DNA from: Planctomycetota bacterium
GTDB lineage: Bacteria > Planctomycetota > Phycisphaerae > Phycisphaerales > SM1A02
NCBI GenBank assembly: GCA_027618565.1
Contig: JAQCEQ010000003.1
Location: 1 to 64,000 of the forward strand
DNA: 64,000 nucleotides
Direction of reading: 5' to 3'
Positions 51,224 through 60,326 of this stretch are shown here, in pieces (within the stretch, counting starts at the first letter, position 1; each line of letters opens with the position of its first letter). The notes under the pieces are model-generated. The model did not search any database. It was not told the origin of the DNA and was given only the letters and a program-made list of their open reading frames with translations. Both the position numbers and the translations under genes were made by a program.

Positions 51224-54200
51224 TTATTGGCCCACACAAGGGTCAATGGGAGCCTGCGGATTGTTGACCTCGATGACCGCCATGTCCGTGACTTGCTGGA
51301 ACTGCCCGAACATTCCGTAGCCACCAGAAATGAATCGGGCAGCGATGACGCCACCTGGGTAGTTGGGGTCGTTCATGCGAACATAGTCCGCCGGCACTCG
51401 ATATGCCGGCATGCAGAAGTTGAGCGGATCCTCCGGGAAGTTCTGGTTCAGCTGCGCGAATCCCCAGAAGTCGTAGCGACGCACTCGTGGATTGAAGGTG
51501 AAGGTAAACGCGTAGACAAAGCCACCGCTCACCCGGGCGTACAGCCTGGTGCGGAGGAAGTAGAGATCCGACGGTTTGGCTATGTTAAGCGCGCGAAGGA
51601 CCTGCAGGTCCATGGCCCGGCTCGTGCTGGGGTAGAAGACGGCTGCCCCGCCGTAGCCCGCCGACGCAGACCCGCCGGAAACGCCAGTTGACTTGATCGT
51701 CAGGTAGTTGCCATCGACCTGCTTGAGGGAGTATGTGTTGCCGCTGAGCGTGGTGCCCACCAGCACCGTGGAAGTGCTGTCATTGCTCAGATCCAACCAG
51801 TCTCCCGTGCTCACATTTTCCGCGCATGTCTTGGCGCGTGGGAAGCCGCCGATGAGGGCCCGGACATCGCCATCGGGGTCGTCGTTGTCTCCGAGGTTGG
51901 GGTTCGGCGATATAAACGGAGGCGCCACCAGGCCAGCCTGTGGGAACTTGTTGATCGGCGTCTGGAACAGTTCCAGCCATGCGGATGCCGGAATGCCGAC
52001 TCCGCCAAAGACAACCTTGGCGTGGGCCTGGATGCAGGCGATCAACCCGCCGATCTGGGCCGCCGCGGCGCTGGTTCCGGTGAATGTCGTGGTGTAGGTG
52101 CGAAGCTTGTTGGTCTCGTAGCAGTCTGGCACATAGCCGGACTCCGCGGTGATCGCGGAGTTATCGCCGAGGAACAGGTCTCCGTATCCACAGGTGGTGA
52201 CTCCACGACCCCAGCCGCTGGTGGTCATGTTGTTGGTGGGTTCATCGGAGGCGTCATAGTTGCTCTCGCCGATGCGCCCGTAGATCAGCCCGACCTGCAC
52301 GCCGCCCAGCAGGCCGAAGTCCGACCGCTGACCGGGCCAGCACGCGCCGGTGATCACGCAGCGGCTGGCATCGATGTCGACATCAGGATCCACGATCGCC
52401 GCAGCGACGGCGCTGGCACCGTTGCCGGCCGAGAGGACCCAGGTGATCCCACCGTCGGCCCCAAGGCTCAGGAGTGTCGCCGTGAGGTCCAGCTCGCCAT
52501 TCAGGCCCGTGTTGAGCGGCTGGCGATCGGCACCGCCCTTGTTGATGGGGACAATGCAGACGTTGGAAGGATCCGACCCGACCTCGGGTTCGGTCAACTC
52601 TGCAACGGCTCCCATGAGGGCGCCATTGAGGCGATCACCCGACGGCAGTCCGGAGTCCGGATCACCCGCCGTGACCGACGGGAAGAACCACTTCTGCGAG
52701 GCGTTGGTGCACAGGCCCGAGACGCCCTTGCCATCACGCTCGGCAAAGAGGACACCCAAGACAGCGGTGCCGTGGTGCGGCCAGATGACACTGGGTGAGC
52801 CACCTACGACAGACACCAGTTCAGCCGGGTCACAGCCCGCCGGGAGGCCATTGGGCCAATTCGGGTAGTCGGACCGGTCGATGGTCAGGAACATGGGGAT
52901 CCCCGCCTCCACGCGAATCACGCTTTTGCCATCGTCGTCCAAGAACTCTTCGTGGTTGACATACGCGCCCTTGTCCACGACCGCCACCTTCACTCCGCGG
53001 GCGAAATACTTCGGCACGGCACCCGTGGCGGTGGAATCCTTGATGAAGGCATTGAGGGCCTCCATCTCCAGGCCACCGCCCTTGAAGGAGGTGACCGCCT
53101 GGAAGACCTCAAAGAGGGAGTTGTTGGCGGGCGGGAATGGGTCGGCACCGTACGCCGCGTGGGTTTCCGTGCCCCAGAGCGCCAACGGCAAGGAGCCAGC
53201 CTGCGCTTCAACGTCGACGAGGTCATTGTTGTTGTTCACGATCTCCACCGTGGTCGCAGCGGCCAACGGGAAATCCGTCACAGGCACTGGTGCACCGCCG
53301 TCTTCCAGGTTCAGCAACTCCCAGCCGTAGAAGGGCGAGAGATCAGCGCTCGGATCAAACTTGTCGCCGAGCGAAATGTTGCCGCCCGCCGGGAAGTTTG
53401 CGGCAACCCCGGGCAGGCTTCCCGGTGCGACTGGCGCCGTCTGCACTGGGAATTCCGCTGGAGGACCATCATCGCCGGAACCGTCGGGAAGCTGGGGGTT
53501 CCCGCCGGGGGTCACGGGGCTGGGATTGTCAGCCAGCGGCCACTGCGTGCGCGCGAAAGTCTCCAGGCAGGGAGAGAATGGCAATGCTCCCGGCACGCCA
53601 CCGATCGGCTGCGATACCGCCATGGCCAGCGCCGCACAGTTCTCGTCCCAGGTAATGGTGCAGCAGAGGAAGTCCTGCGCGCACACGGCTGCGCAGCAAT
53701 CACTCAGATTGGTCCCGGGCAGCGGGTGTGGAACGAACGAACTGGCGAGGACTTGGACTGAGTCGGCCCAGTAGGAGGTGCTGGAGTAGCCCAAATACAC
53801 CATGCCACCGGGACTACCCACACCTGTACCAAGGTCGCAAGGACCGGTGTTCGGGTCCGGGGGCACGGACGCGAAGAAGGCCCAGACGTTTGGGTGGATC
53901 GGCGTGACATTCCCGGCAAAGGTCGTGCCCAGGCATGTATCCAGTTGGGCGGTCGCGTCCCCATTGGGGAAATAGGATGGCGTACAGAGCAACTCGGCGA
54001 TCCCGACGCAGGACGCGTCCCAGGCCCCGCCCTCGTCGACGGTATCGGCGCAGGTGGGAAGAATCGCGCCAACGGTTGCGCAACAGCCTGCCCAAGCGGC
54101 CCCTGGCGCCCACATGTACTCCGTACAACTCTCAGGATCGTAGACCTTGGCGGGAATTCCAAAATCGCACCCCGTCTGCGTCAGCACATCGCACTGCACC

Positions 54201-54892
54201 CACTCCCAGGGTTGGAAGCCGCACGCCGGGTCGCCACATGCGGCGCAGTCCACCTGCGACTGCACCGTCCTCTCCTCGATCTCGATGGAAGTCACCTCCG
54301 GGAGCGAGCCGAGAAGCCGCGCAGCCGACACGAGCTGGGCGCCGGCCCCCTCGACATAGAAGTAGGTGTTGAAGTCCGGGTAGGTCTTGCCGCTGCGAGC
54401 CGCAATCCGGGCCGTGACCGCCGAAATCAGATCCGGAGACTGGTCCAGGGCGGGACGCACCCTCAGGCCAAGCGCGCCGACGATGTTGTTGAATGCTTGC
54501 AGTCCCTCATCATTGCTGGACTCGACCCGTGCGGAGCCCGCGAGGGGTGCTCGGGGACTCCAGTCTTCGCGGAGTTTGATCAGGATTCGGCCGGTAGCAA
54601 TGGATCGGCCTGTCCGAGAATCCACTGGCTCACGGAGTGCGCCCAGATTCTTCCGCGCGCTCATGAGCGTGTCCCAGCGCGTCATCTCGATGGTCGCTTG
54701 TGGCACCTCAGTGGGGGAGAGCCTGCTTCCGGCGCTGGGTTCACCAACGGATGATCCACGGCGATCGCCCATCGTTCGACCAGATTCCACATCCCCAGGC
54801 GCCCGCATGCCAGCAGCCGCCAAGGAAACGGCACTGGCCATCAGGAGAGTGATGGGCAGGTAGACAAGGCGCGGCGCGAGTCGCGATGACAT
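51224..54892 (-). CDS. Secreted subtilisin-like serine peptidase (S8) with Cys-rich N-terminal insertion
   Basis: 1222 residues. Signal peptide near residues 8-27 (LVYLPITLLMASAVSLAAAG). A prodomain-like region ends near 215. Residues 216-430 are Cys-rich, with two units of the type CC...C...D..CC...WD..C...A (DCCAAVCAQDFLCC and TITWDENCAALAMA). The S8 catalytic parts follow: Asp640 (VAVVDKG), His707 (WPHHGTAVLG), Asn824 (VLSAGNGAS) and Ser941 (TGTSAAAAQIGG). The last 250 residues form a beta-rich end without a dockerin tail. It stands alone with its own promoter and terminator. The start ATG 54892 has GGAG about 9 nt upstream. It is likely an exported peptidase with unknown substrate. Confidence 0.88.
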   Translation of the reverse strand: MSSRLAPRLVYLPITLLMASAVSLAAAGMRAPGDVESGRTMGDRRGSSVGEPSAGSRLSPTEVPQATIEMTRWDTLMSARKNLGALREPVDSRTGRSIATGRILIKLREDWSPRAPLAGSARVESSNDEGLQAFNNIVGALGLRVRPALDQSPDLISAVTARIAARSGKTYPDFNTYFYVEGAGAQLVSAARLLGSLPEVTSIEIEERTVQSQVDCAACGDPACGFQPWEWVQCDVLTQTGCDFGIPAKVYDPESCTEYMWAPGAAWAGCCATVGAILPTCADTVDEGGAWDASCVGIAELLCTPSYFPNGDATAQLDTCLGTTFAGNVTPIHPNVWAFFASVPPDPNTGPCDLGTGVGSPGGMVYLGYSSTSYWADSVQVLASSFVPHPLPGTNLSDCCAAVCAQDFLCCTITWDENCAALAMAVSQPIGGVPGALPFSPCLETFARTQWPLADNPSPVTPGGNPQLPDGSGDDGPPAEFPVQTAPVAPGSLPGVAANFPAGGNISLGDKFDPSADLSPFYGWELLNLEDGGAPVPVTDFPLAAATTVEIVNNNNDLVDVEAQAGSLPLALWGTETHAAYGADPFPPANNSLFEVFQAVTSFKGGGLEMEALNAFIKDSTATGAVPKYFARGVKVAVVDKGAYVNHEEFLDDDGKSVIRVEAGIPMFLTIDRSDYPNWPNGLPAGCDPAELVSVVGGSPSVIWPHHGTAVLGVLFAERDGKGVSGLCTNASQKWFFPSVTAGDPDSGLPSGDRLNGALMGAVAELTEPEVGSDPSNVCIVPINKGGADRQPLNTGLNGELDLTATLLSLGADGGITWVLSAGNGASAVAAAIVDPDVDIDASRCVITGACWPGQRSDFGLLGGVQVGLIYGRIGESNYDASDEPTNNMTTSGWGRGVTTCGYGDLFLGDNSAITAESGYVPDCYETNKLRTYTTTFTGTSAAAAQIGGLIACIQAHAKVVFGGVGIPASAWLELFQTPINKFPQAGLVAPPFISPNPNLGDNDDPDGDVRALIGGFPRAKTCAENVSTGDWLDLSNDSTSTVLVGTTLSGNTYSLKQVDGNYLTIKSTGVSGGSASAGYGGAAVFYPSTSRAMDLQVLRALNIAKPSDLYFLRTRLYARVSGGFVYAFTFTFNPRVRRYDFWGFAQLNQNFPEDPLNFCMPAYRVPADYVRMNDPNYPGGVIAARFISGGYGMFGQFQQVTDMAVIEVNNPQAPIDPCVGQ

Positions 54893-54955
54893 GGAACAAT
54901 TCTCCGTTGCAACAACGATCAAAGGGATCGCAGCCAAATCCGCGACCCCGCGCTA

Positions 54956-54983
54956 AGTTTATCACCCACTCCCGGCTTGCCAA
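54956..54983 (-). promoter_or_regulatory. Candidate subtilase promoter with overlapping palindrome
   Basis: On the minus strand TTGGCA (54983-54978) and TAAACT (54961-54956) are 16 nt apart, 64 nt before the start. The -35 lies inside a perfect inverted repeat GGCTTGCCAAGCC (54974-54986), which could be an operator. Confidence 0.5.
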
Positions 54984-55041
54984 GCCCCGTCGGTCTAAAT
55001 AGTTTGTCCGACGCGTGCGCAGCCCGGTGGGGGGAGCCCCC

Positions 55042-56400
55042 TCAGCTGGAAACCGGCGCGGATCCAGCCAAAACGCGGTGACCGATGTCCTTGCGAAAGA
55101 AAGCGCCCGGGAAGTGAATCCGGGCGGCGGCCCGTGTGGCCAACGCCGCGGCCTCCGTCAGGGACTGAGCGAGTGCTGTCACTCCAACCACTCGGCCGCC
55201 GGCGCTGACGGCTCCCGCAGACCCCGGGCCGAGTGGCTTGGTGCTCGCGTGGAACACCTTGACCACCTCGCCCGTTCCGGCTTCTGCTTCCGCATCCGCT
55301 ATCCCCTCGATCCGATCACCCGTCCGCGGTGCGCCCGGATACCCCTGGGCGCACACGACCACGCAACACGCCGTCCGCGAATCCATCGAGAAACTGGCTT
55401 CATCCAGTGATCCGTTCGCGGTGTGCCACAGCAGTCCGAGGAGGTCGCCCTGGAACCGCATCATGAGAGCCTGTGTCTCCGGGTCGCCAAAACGAGCGTT
55501 GTACTCAAGCACCTTGGGACCGCCCGGAGTGAGCATCAGCCCGGCAAACAAGACGCCTCGGAACGGAACGGCGGCGGACTCGTCCTCAACGCGGCGACGG
55601 AGCGCGTCGACCGTGGGAACAAGGATCTGCCGAGAGACCGTGTCAAGCAGGGCGTCAGGTGCCAGCGGGGTGGGGCAGTAGGCGCCCATGCCCCCGGTGT
55701 TGGGGCCGGTGTCGCCCTCCCCGACTTGCTTGTGGTCCTGGCAGGGGTCCAGGATGGTGATGGTCTTCCCATCAACTAGGGCCAAGACCGAGAGCTCCTG
55801 CCCATCCAGTCGTTCCTCGATGACCACCTTCGCAGCGTGGTCACCCTCCCGAACGCCCGCAAAACAGGCCCGAATCGCGACGCGCGCCTCCTCGGTGGTG
55901 GAGCAGACGGTCACGCCCTTTCCAGCGCAGAGTCCCGCCATCTTCACCACACACGGTTCGTCCCGATCATTGACATACCGCAGCGCCGCCGCTGCGCTGG
56001 TAAAGACACGACCCTCCGCGGTGGGGACCAAGGCCTCTCGCATGAGGGACTTGGCCCACGCCTTGTCGGATTCGATGAGGGCCAGGTCCCTGCGGGGTCC
56101 AAAGACGAGACGGCCCGGTGCCGAAAGCACATCAGCCATGCCCTCGGCCAATGGTCCTTCGGGACCGATCACAACCAAGCCGATCTCTTCGCGATCGCAC
56201 CACCGCGTCAGGAAAAACGCCTTCCCGGGAGTGAGCTCCTCCGGGCATTCGCGTCCAAGCGCCACGAGGCCGGCGTTGGCACCCTTTTGGACCCACAGCG
56301 TGCCCAATCGTGGTGACTGCGTGAGTCGCCACGCGATCGCGTGTTCGCGCCCGCCAGAGCCAATCAAGAGGACATTCACGCGGTCTGGGGGAGTCGCCAT
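55042..56400 (-). CDS. purD: Phosphoribosylamine-glycine ligase (GAR synthetase)
   Basis: 452 residues. ATP-grasp enzyme for the second step of de novo purine synthesis. Start VNVLLIGSGGREHAIAWRL is diagnostic. The ATP-binding stretch is CVVKMAGLCAGKGVTVCST; most family members have KADGLAAGKGV, so the Asp is replaced here. QVGEGDTGPNTGGMGAYCP and LEYNARFGDPETQALMMRF complete the family pattern, and a C-terminal domain follows. The ATG at 56400 is conserved; the longer ORF from 56481 is not supported. It is divergent from the secreted protein at 56462 and stands apart from purN. Confidence 0.95.
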   Translation of the reverse strand: MATPPDRVNVLLIGSGGREHAIAWRLTQSPRLGTLWVQKGANAGLVALGRECPEELTPGKAFFLTRWCDREEIGLVVIGPEGPLAEGMADVLSAPGRLVFGPRRDLALIESDKAWAKSLMREALVPTAEGRVFTSAAAALRYVNDRDEPCVVKMAGLCAGKGVTVCSTTEEARVAIRACFAGVREGDHAAKVVIEERLDGQELSVLALVDGKTITILDPCQDHKQVGEGDTGPNTGGMGAYCPTPLAPDALLDTVSRQILVPTVDALRRRVEDESAAVPFRGVLFAGLMLTPGGPKVLEYNARFGDPETQALMMRFQGDLLGLLWHTANGSLDEASFSMDSRTACCVVVCAQGYPGAPRTGDRIEGIADAEAEAGTGEVVKVFHASTKPLGPGSAGAVSAGGRVVGVTALAQSLTEAAALATRAAARIHFPGAFFRKDIGHRVLAGSAPVSS

Positions 56401-56461
56401 CGCGCCCAAGTCTATGGGCAATCTGGTACTTTCCTCATCCACCCCGCGACGGAACACTTTC

Positions 56462-57964
56462 ATGAGCAACCACGACCGCATGAGTCATCGCCTTCACCCG
56501 CTGTTGCCGGTCCTCGCCACGGTTGCGGCGCTTGCCGCCATCAGCCTCAGCCTCTGCCTGGGGAGGACTGCCACCGCGCAAGAGCCAGGGGAGGGCCCCG
56601 CCGGCGTCATCCGCGAGTTGAACGGCCCCGATGCCAAGCTCTCCGACGACAACAAGAAGAGCGGACCAAGGGTCTTTCTCGAGTGGATCAAGGTACCGGC
56701 TCCACCAGCGGGGCGCTCGGTGGAGGTGTGGCCCGGGATGAAGGACTGGTCGAAAGTCTCGGCGTGGGCGCAGGGCGCCTCCGCGCTGGGCGACATCTTG
56801 GTGACCACGCAGAATGCTCGGTCGCTGGGGCTCCCCTATGGCATGGACGGGGTCTCGCCAGCGTTTCAGGAGAAGGGGATTTCCGTCGATTTTGGGACCG
56901 GCGACGACTTCGGGATAGTGACCTACGGGTACCTGGATGCCGTCCGCGGCATTGGCGTCTACGCCGCCGCCGAGATGTATCGCGCCGCGGAAGCCAAGGA
57001 TTGGACCCGTGCCTTCGATGTTGGCGTTGCATGGCTGCGATTCCTTCGTTTGGTGGCGGACCGCGAGATGATGGCGGAGTCGGCATGTGCGCTCGCCGAG
57101 TTGGAGAGCGCCCTCTCGGTCCACCGCGACTTCCTCTGGCGATACCGGGACGCCATCCCCGCCGAGGTGTGCAAGCGAGCGTCGCTCAAGCAGTATCCGT
57201 TCCTGCATGCCGGCGATGGCGAGCGTCTGGAGGTGCTGGAACTGCCCGAGGGCGACCGCCTGCTGGCGAAGGCCGTGATGGAGCAGCGGACCTTCTCCGG
57301 TGACGAGCCGGACGAGGTGCAGTTCGTGGAGCTCTACGGCGCGAAGGACTCGGCAGACGCTCCCCTCATGCGCTTTGGCACCGTCAAGATGTGGGAACGC
57401 ATCGCGTCACACCACGGAGCGCGGGCCGCGTCGATCGAGCGACTGGACGGGATGTACGACGACTGGCACCGGCGCTGGCGCTCCAACCCGTACGGCCGCC
57501 TCTCGGAAGTCCCGACGATGCGGTCCAAGACAAACGCGTTGCGGTACGCGGCGGTTATCTTCTCGATCCAGGACCTGCAAGAGTTTTTCGCCGCGCGCAA
57601 GCGAGTCATCGCCTCCATCAATGGGACGGCGCTGGCGGCGGGGCTCTGCTCCTATCGGCGGAGCTACGAAGGACGCTGGCCCTCGGCGGTGAAGGCTGCA
57701 CATGCCGCCCACATCGTGAAGCGGTTCGACTTCGACCCCTTTGACAAGCAAGGCCAGACGCTCAGTTACCGCACGTTCGAGGGTTCGAAGAATCTCCAGG
57801 TCCCCGGTGGATTGGTCTCGGTTCCGGAGGTCATGCTCTGGTCGCTGGGCATGGACGGGAAGAATGACAATCTCTCGTCGCATACGGATGATGGGTCGAA
57901 GGGCGACATCCTGTTGTGGCCTCCCGTGCGCGAGCTCCAGAGAGAGAGCCGAGGGGGAAAGTGA
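56462..57964 (+). CDS. Secreted protein of unknown function, coupled to trxB
   Basis: 500 residues. Signal peptide (LLPVLATVAALAAISLSLCL, then AQEP cleavage region), after which the sequence is a soluble alpha/beta protein with no recognised domain; GDDFGIVTYGYLDAVRGIGV and AFDVGVAWLRFLRLVADREM look like helical segments. No catalytic motif or membrane helix is visible. It starts at ATG 56462, divergent from purD across 61 nt. Its stop overlaps the GTG of trxB (GTGA), so it is translationally coupled to a redox enzyme. A link to thiol redox chemistry is speculation. Confidence 0.75.
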   Translation: MSNHDRMSHRLHPLLPVLATVAALAAISLSLCLGRTATAQEPGEGPAGVIRELNGPDAKLSDDNKKSGPRVFLEWIKVPAPPAGRSVEVWPGMKDWSKVSAWAQGASALGDILVTTQNARSLGLPYGMDGVSPAFQEKGISVDFGTGDDFGIVTYGYLDAVRGIGVYAAAEMYRAAEAKDWTRAFDVGVAWLRFLRLVADREMMAESACALAELESALSVHRDFLWRYRDAIPAEVCKRASLKQYPFLHAGDGERLEVLELPEGDRLLAKAVMEQRTFSGDEPDEVQFVELYGAKDSADAPLMRFGTVKMWERIASHHGARAASIERLDGMYDDWHRRWRSNPYGRLSEVPTMRSKTNALRYAAVIFSIQDLQEFFAARKRVIASINGTALAAGLCSYRRSYEGRWPSAVKAAHAAHIVKRFDFDPFDKQGQTLSYRTFEGSKNLQVPGGLVSVPEVMLWSLGMDGKNDNLSSHTDDGSKGDILLWPPVRELQRESRGGK

Positions 57965-58947
57965 GCGACGGCGCGAGCGCCGCCGAACGCGTCGTGATCG
58001 TGGGGTCGGGTCCGGCGGGATGGACCGCCGCGATCTACGCCGCACGTGCCAATCTCCAGCCTGTCGTGTACGAGGGGGTCCCCACCGCCAATCCCGCGCC
58101 GGTCTTGCCGGGTGGGCAGTTGATGCTCACTACCGAAGTGGAGAATTACCCCGGCTTCCCCAAGGGGGTCTCGGGGACGGACATGATGGAGCTCTTCCGG
58201 GAGCAGGCGGTGCGATTTGGCACGCGAGTGGTGGGAGAGAACATCGACCGATGCGAATTCGGGGCGCGGCCCTTCACGCTTCACACGAGCGGGGGATCGA
58301 CGGTCCGTGCGGCATCCGTCATCCTCGCCACCGGGGCGACCGCCAACTGGATCGGCCTTCCGAACGAGTTGCGGCTCGCCACCACTGGCGGCGGCGTGAG
58401 CGCGTGCGCGGTGTGCGACGGCGCGCTGCCCCCGTTTCGTGACCAGCCGCTGGCCGTGGTTGGCGGCGGTGACACGGCGATGGAAGAGGCCTCGTACCTG
58501 ACCAAGTTCGGGTCGCGCGTCCATGTCATCCATCGCCGCGCGGAACTCCGCGCGTCCAAGGCGATGCAGGATCGGGTGCTGACCAATCCCAAGATCGAGA
58601 TGGTGTGGAACAGTTGCGTGAGCGATGTCCTCGGTGGCGACTTCATTGAGGGCATCCAACTGACCAACACGGTGGATGGGGCCGTCAGCACGCTGCCCGT
58701 CAAGGGACTGTTCATCGCGATCGGCCACTCGCCCGCGACAGGATTCCTCAAGGGCTCCGGCGTGGCGCTGGACCAGGCCGGCTATGTGCACCTGTCCTCG
58801 CGCAGCGCGATGACCAACATCGACGGAGTGTTTGCGGCGGGCGATGTGGCCGACTCGGTGTACCGCCAGGCCGTGACCGCCGCGGGCATGGGTTGCCAGG
58901 CGGCCATCGAGTGTGAACGATGGTTAGCTGCGAAGGGAATTCACTGA
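57961..58947 (+). CDS. trxB: Thioredoxin reductase (NADPH)
   Basis: 328 residues. FAD-dependent enzyme reducing thioredoxin with NADPH. FAD motif VVIVGSGPAGWTAAIYAARA, redox-active CAVC in SACAVCDGALPP (usually CATC), NADPH motif VVGGGDTAMEEASYLTKFG, and end motif DGVFAAGDVADSVYRQAVTA. All are in order. The start is GTG 57961 in a GTGA overlap with the upstream gene; the longer ORF from 57916 lies inside that gene. It is followed closely by a dicarboxylate symporter. Thioredoxin itself is not in the window. Confidence 0.96.
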   Translation: MSDGASAAERVVIVGSGPAGWTAAIYAARANLQPVVYEGVPTANPAPVLPGGQLMLTTEVENYPGFPKGVSGTDMMELFREQAVRFGTRVVGENIDRCEFGARPFTLHTSGGSTVRAASVILATGATANWIGLPNELRLATTGGGVSACAVCDGALPPFRDQPLAVVGGGDTAMEEASYLTKFGSRVHVIHRRAELRASKAMQDRVLTNPKIEMVWNSCVSDVLGGDFIEGIQLTNTVDGAVSTLPVKGLFIAIGHSPATGFLKGSGVALDQAGYVHLSSRSAMTNIDGVFAAGDVADSVYRQAVTAAGMGCQAAIECERWLAAKGIH

Positions 58948-58949
58948 CG

Positions 58950-60326
58950 GTGGCGAAGCGCGGTCCATGGCGTGATCGATGGGTCTCCTGGGGGAGTGTC
59001 GTAGCGCTCTTCGCTGGGGTGGCTGTCGGCCAGTGGCTTCACTCGAATGGCGGATCGGCGGAGGGATGGGCGGCCGCAGGCGACCTCATCCTCATTCGCC
59101 CGCTCATGCTGGTGGTGATGCCGCTGGTCTTGGTGAGCGTGATCACGGGAGTCACTTCGATCGGGAGTCCCTCGCGGCTTGGGCTCCTTGGTGGGGCGGC
59201 CATCGTCTACTACACCGCGACGATGATCGTGGCGTGCACGCTGGGCGCGTTCCTCGTGACCTGGGTCGACCCGGGCGGCGGTGTCTCGCCGGAGGTGGCG
59301 AAGGATTTGCTGGCGGAAGGATCCTCCGCGCTCTCGTCCAATCCATCGCTTGCGCCGCGCATCCAGTCAGGGGAAGCGGAGGGACTCTCCGGTGCGTGGC
59401 TCAACATCATCCGCCAAGTCGTGCCGGGCAACCCGTTCGCCGAAATGGCCAACGGGCGTCCCCTGGGCATCATCGGCTTCGCGCTGTTGATCGGCGCGGC
59501 CCTCGCGGTTGCCTGTGATCGGATCCCCGCGGCGCGGATGGCGCGTGACGCGATCAACGGCGTCTATGAGGCGTTGCTGGTGGCCGTGCAATGGATCATC
59601 GTGCTGCTGCCGATCGGTGCGTTCTGCCTGGTGGTGTCGACCGTGGCGCGCACCGGACTCACGGAGTTTTCCGGCCCGATCGCGAAGTACATGGGCGTGG
59701 TGGTTCTGGGACTTCTCACGCACGCTCTGATCGTCCTCCCGATCGTGGCCCGGGTGGGAGGCGTCGGGCGACCTTGGCAGTTCATGTACCGGTGCCGTGC
59801 GGCCCTGGGAACGGCCTTCGTCACCAGTTCCAGTTCGGCCACGCTTCCCGTCACCCTCGAGGCCGGCGTGGAGGCCGGTGCCTCGCGTCGCGCCACCAAC
59901 TTTGTCTGCCCGCTGGGATCCACCGTCAACATGGACGGCACCGCCCTGTACGAGGCAGTCGCCGTCGTGTTCCTCTTCCAGTTCATGGGGATCGAGCTGG
60001 GCATGCAGGAATTGGTGGTGGTCGTGGTCACGGCGACGCTGGCGGCGATCGGCGCCGCGAGCATCCCGAGCGCGGGATTGGTCACGATGGTCCTGGTGAT
60101 CGGAGCGGTGAACACCAGTCTGGCGGATCCGTCAAAGGCGCTGCCGCTGGGGGCGATCGGTCTCATCCTCGGCGTTGACCGGATCCTGGACATGCTCCGG
60201 ACGAGCGTCAATGTCTGGGGGGATCTGGTCGGCGCCAGGATGCTGACGCCGCTGGCTCCGGATGACGACGCCTCGTCCCAGTCGGTGCCGGCCGCTCACG
60301 CGGGCACCGACGCCGCGGCCGCCTGA
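58950..60326 (+). CDS. Dicarboxylate/amino acid:cation symporter (DAACS family)
   Basis: 458 residues if started at GTG 58950. About eight helices plus re-entrant loops. The serine-rich hairpin TSSSSATLPVTLEAG and the NMDGTALYEAVAVVFLFQF motif are diagnostic of DAACS (glutamate/aspartate/C4-dicarboxylate uptake driven by Na+ or H+). An ATG at 58920 inside trxB would add ten residues (MVSCEGNSLT), and neither start has a strong Shine-Dalgarno motif. It converges with aspS and overlaps its 3' end by 31 nt. Substrate cannot be decided. Confidence 0.92.
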   Translation: MAKRGPWRDRWVSWGSVVALFAGVAVGQWLHSNGGSAEGWAAAGDLILIRPLMLVVMPLVLVSVITGVTSIGSPSRLGLLGGAAIVYYTATMIVACTLGAFLVTWVDPGGGVSPEVAKDLLAEGSSALSSNPSLAPRIQSGEAEGLSGAWLNIIRQVVPGNPFAEMANGRPLGIIGFALLIGAALAVACDRIPAARMARDAINGVYEALLVAVQWIIVLLPIGAFCLVVSTVARTGLTEFSGPIAKYMGVVVLGLLTHALIVLPIVARVGGVGRPWQFMYRCRAALGTAFVTSSSSATLPVTLEAGVEAGASRRATNFVCPLGSTVNMDGTALYEAVAVVFLFQFMGIELGMQELVVVVVTATLAAIGAASIPSAGLVTMVLVIGAVNTSLADPSKALPLGAIGLILGVDRILDMLRTSVNVWGDLVGARMLTPLAPDDDASSQSVPAAHAGTDAAAA

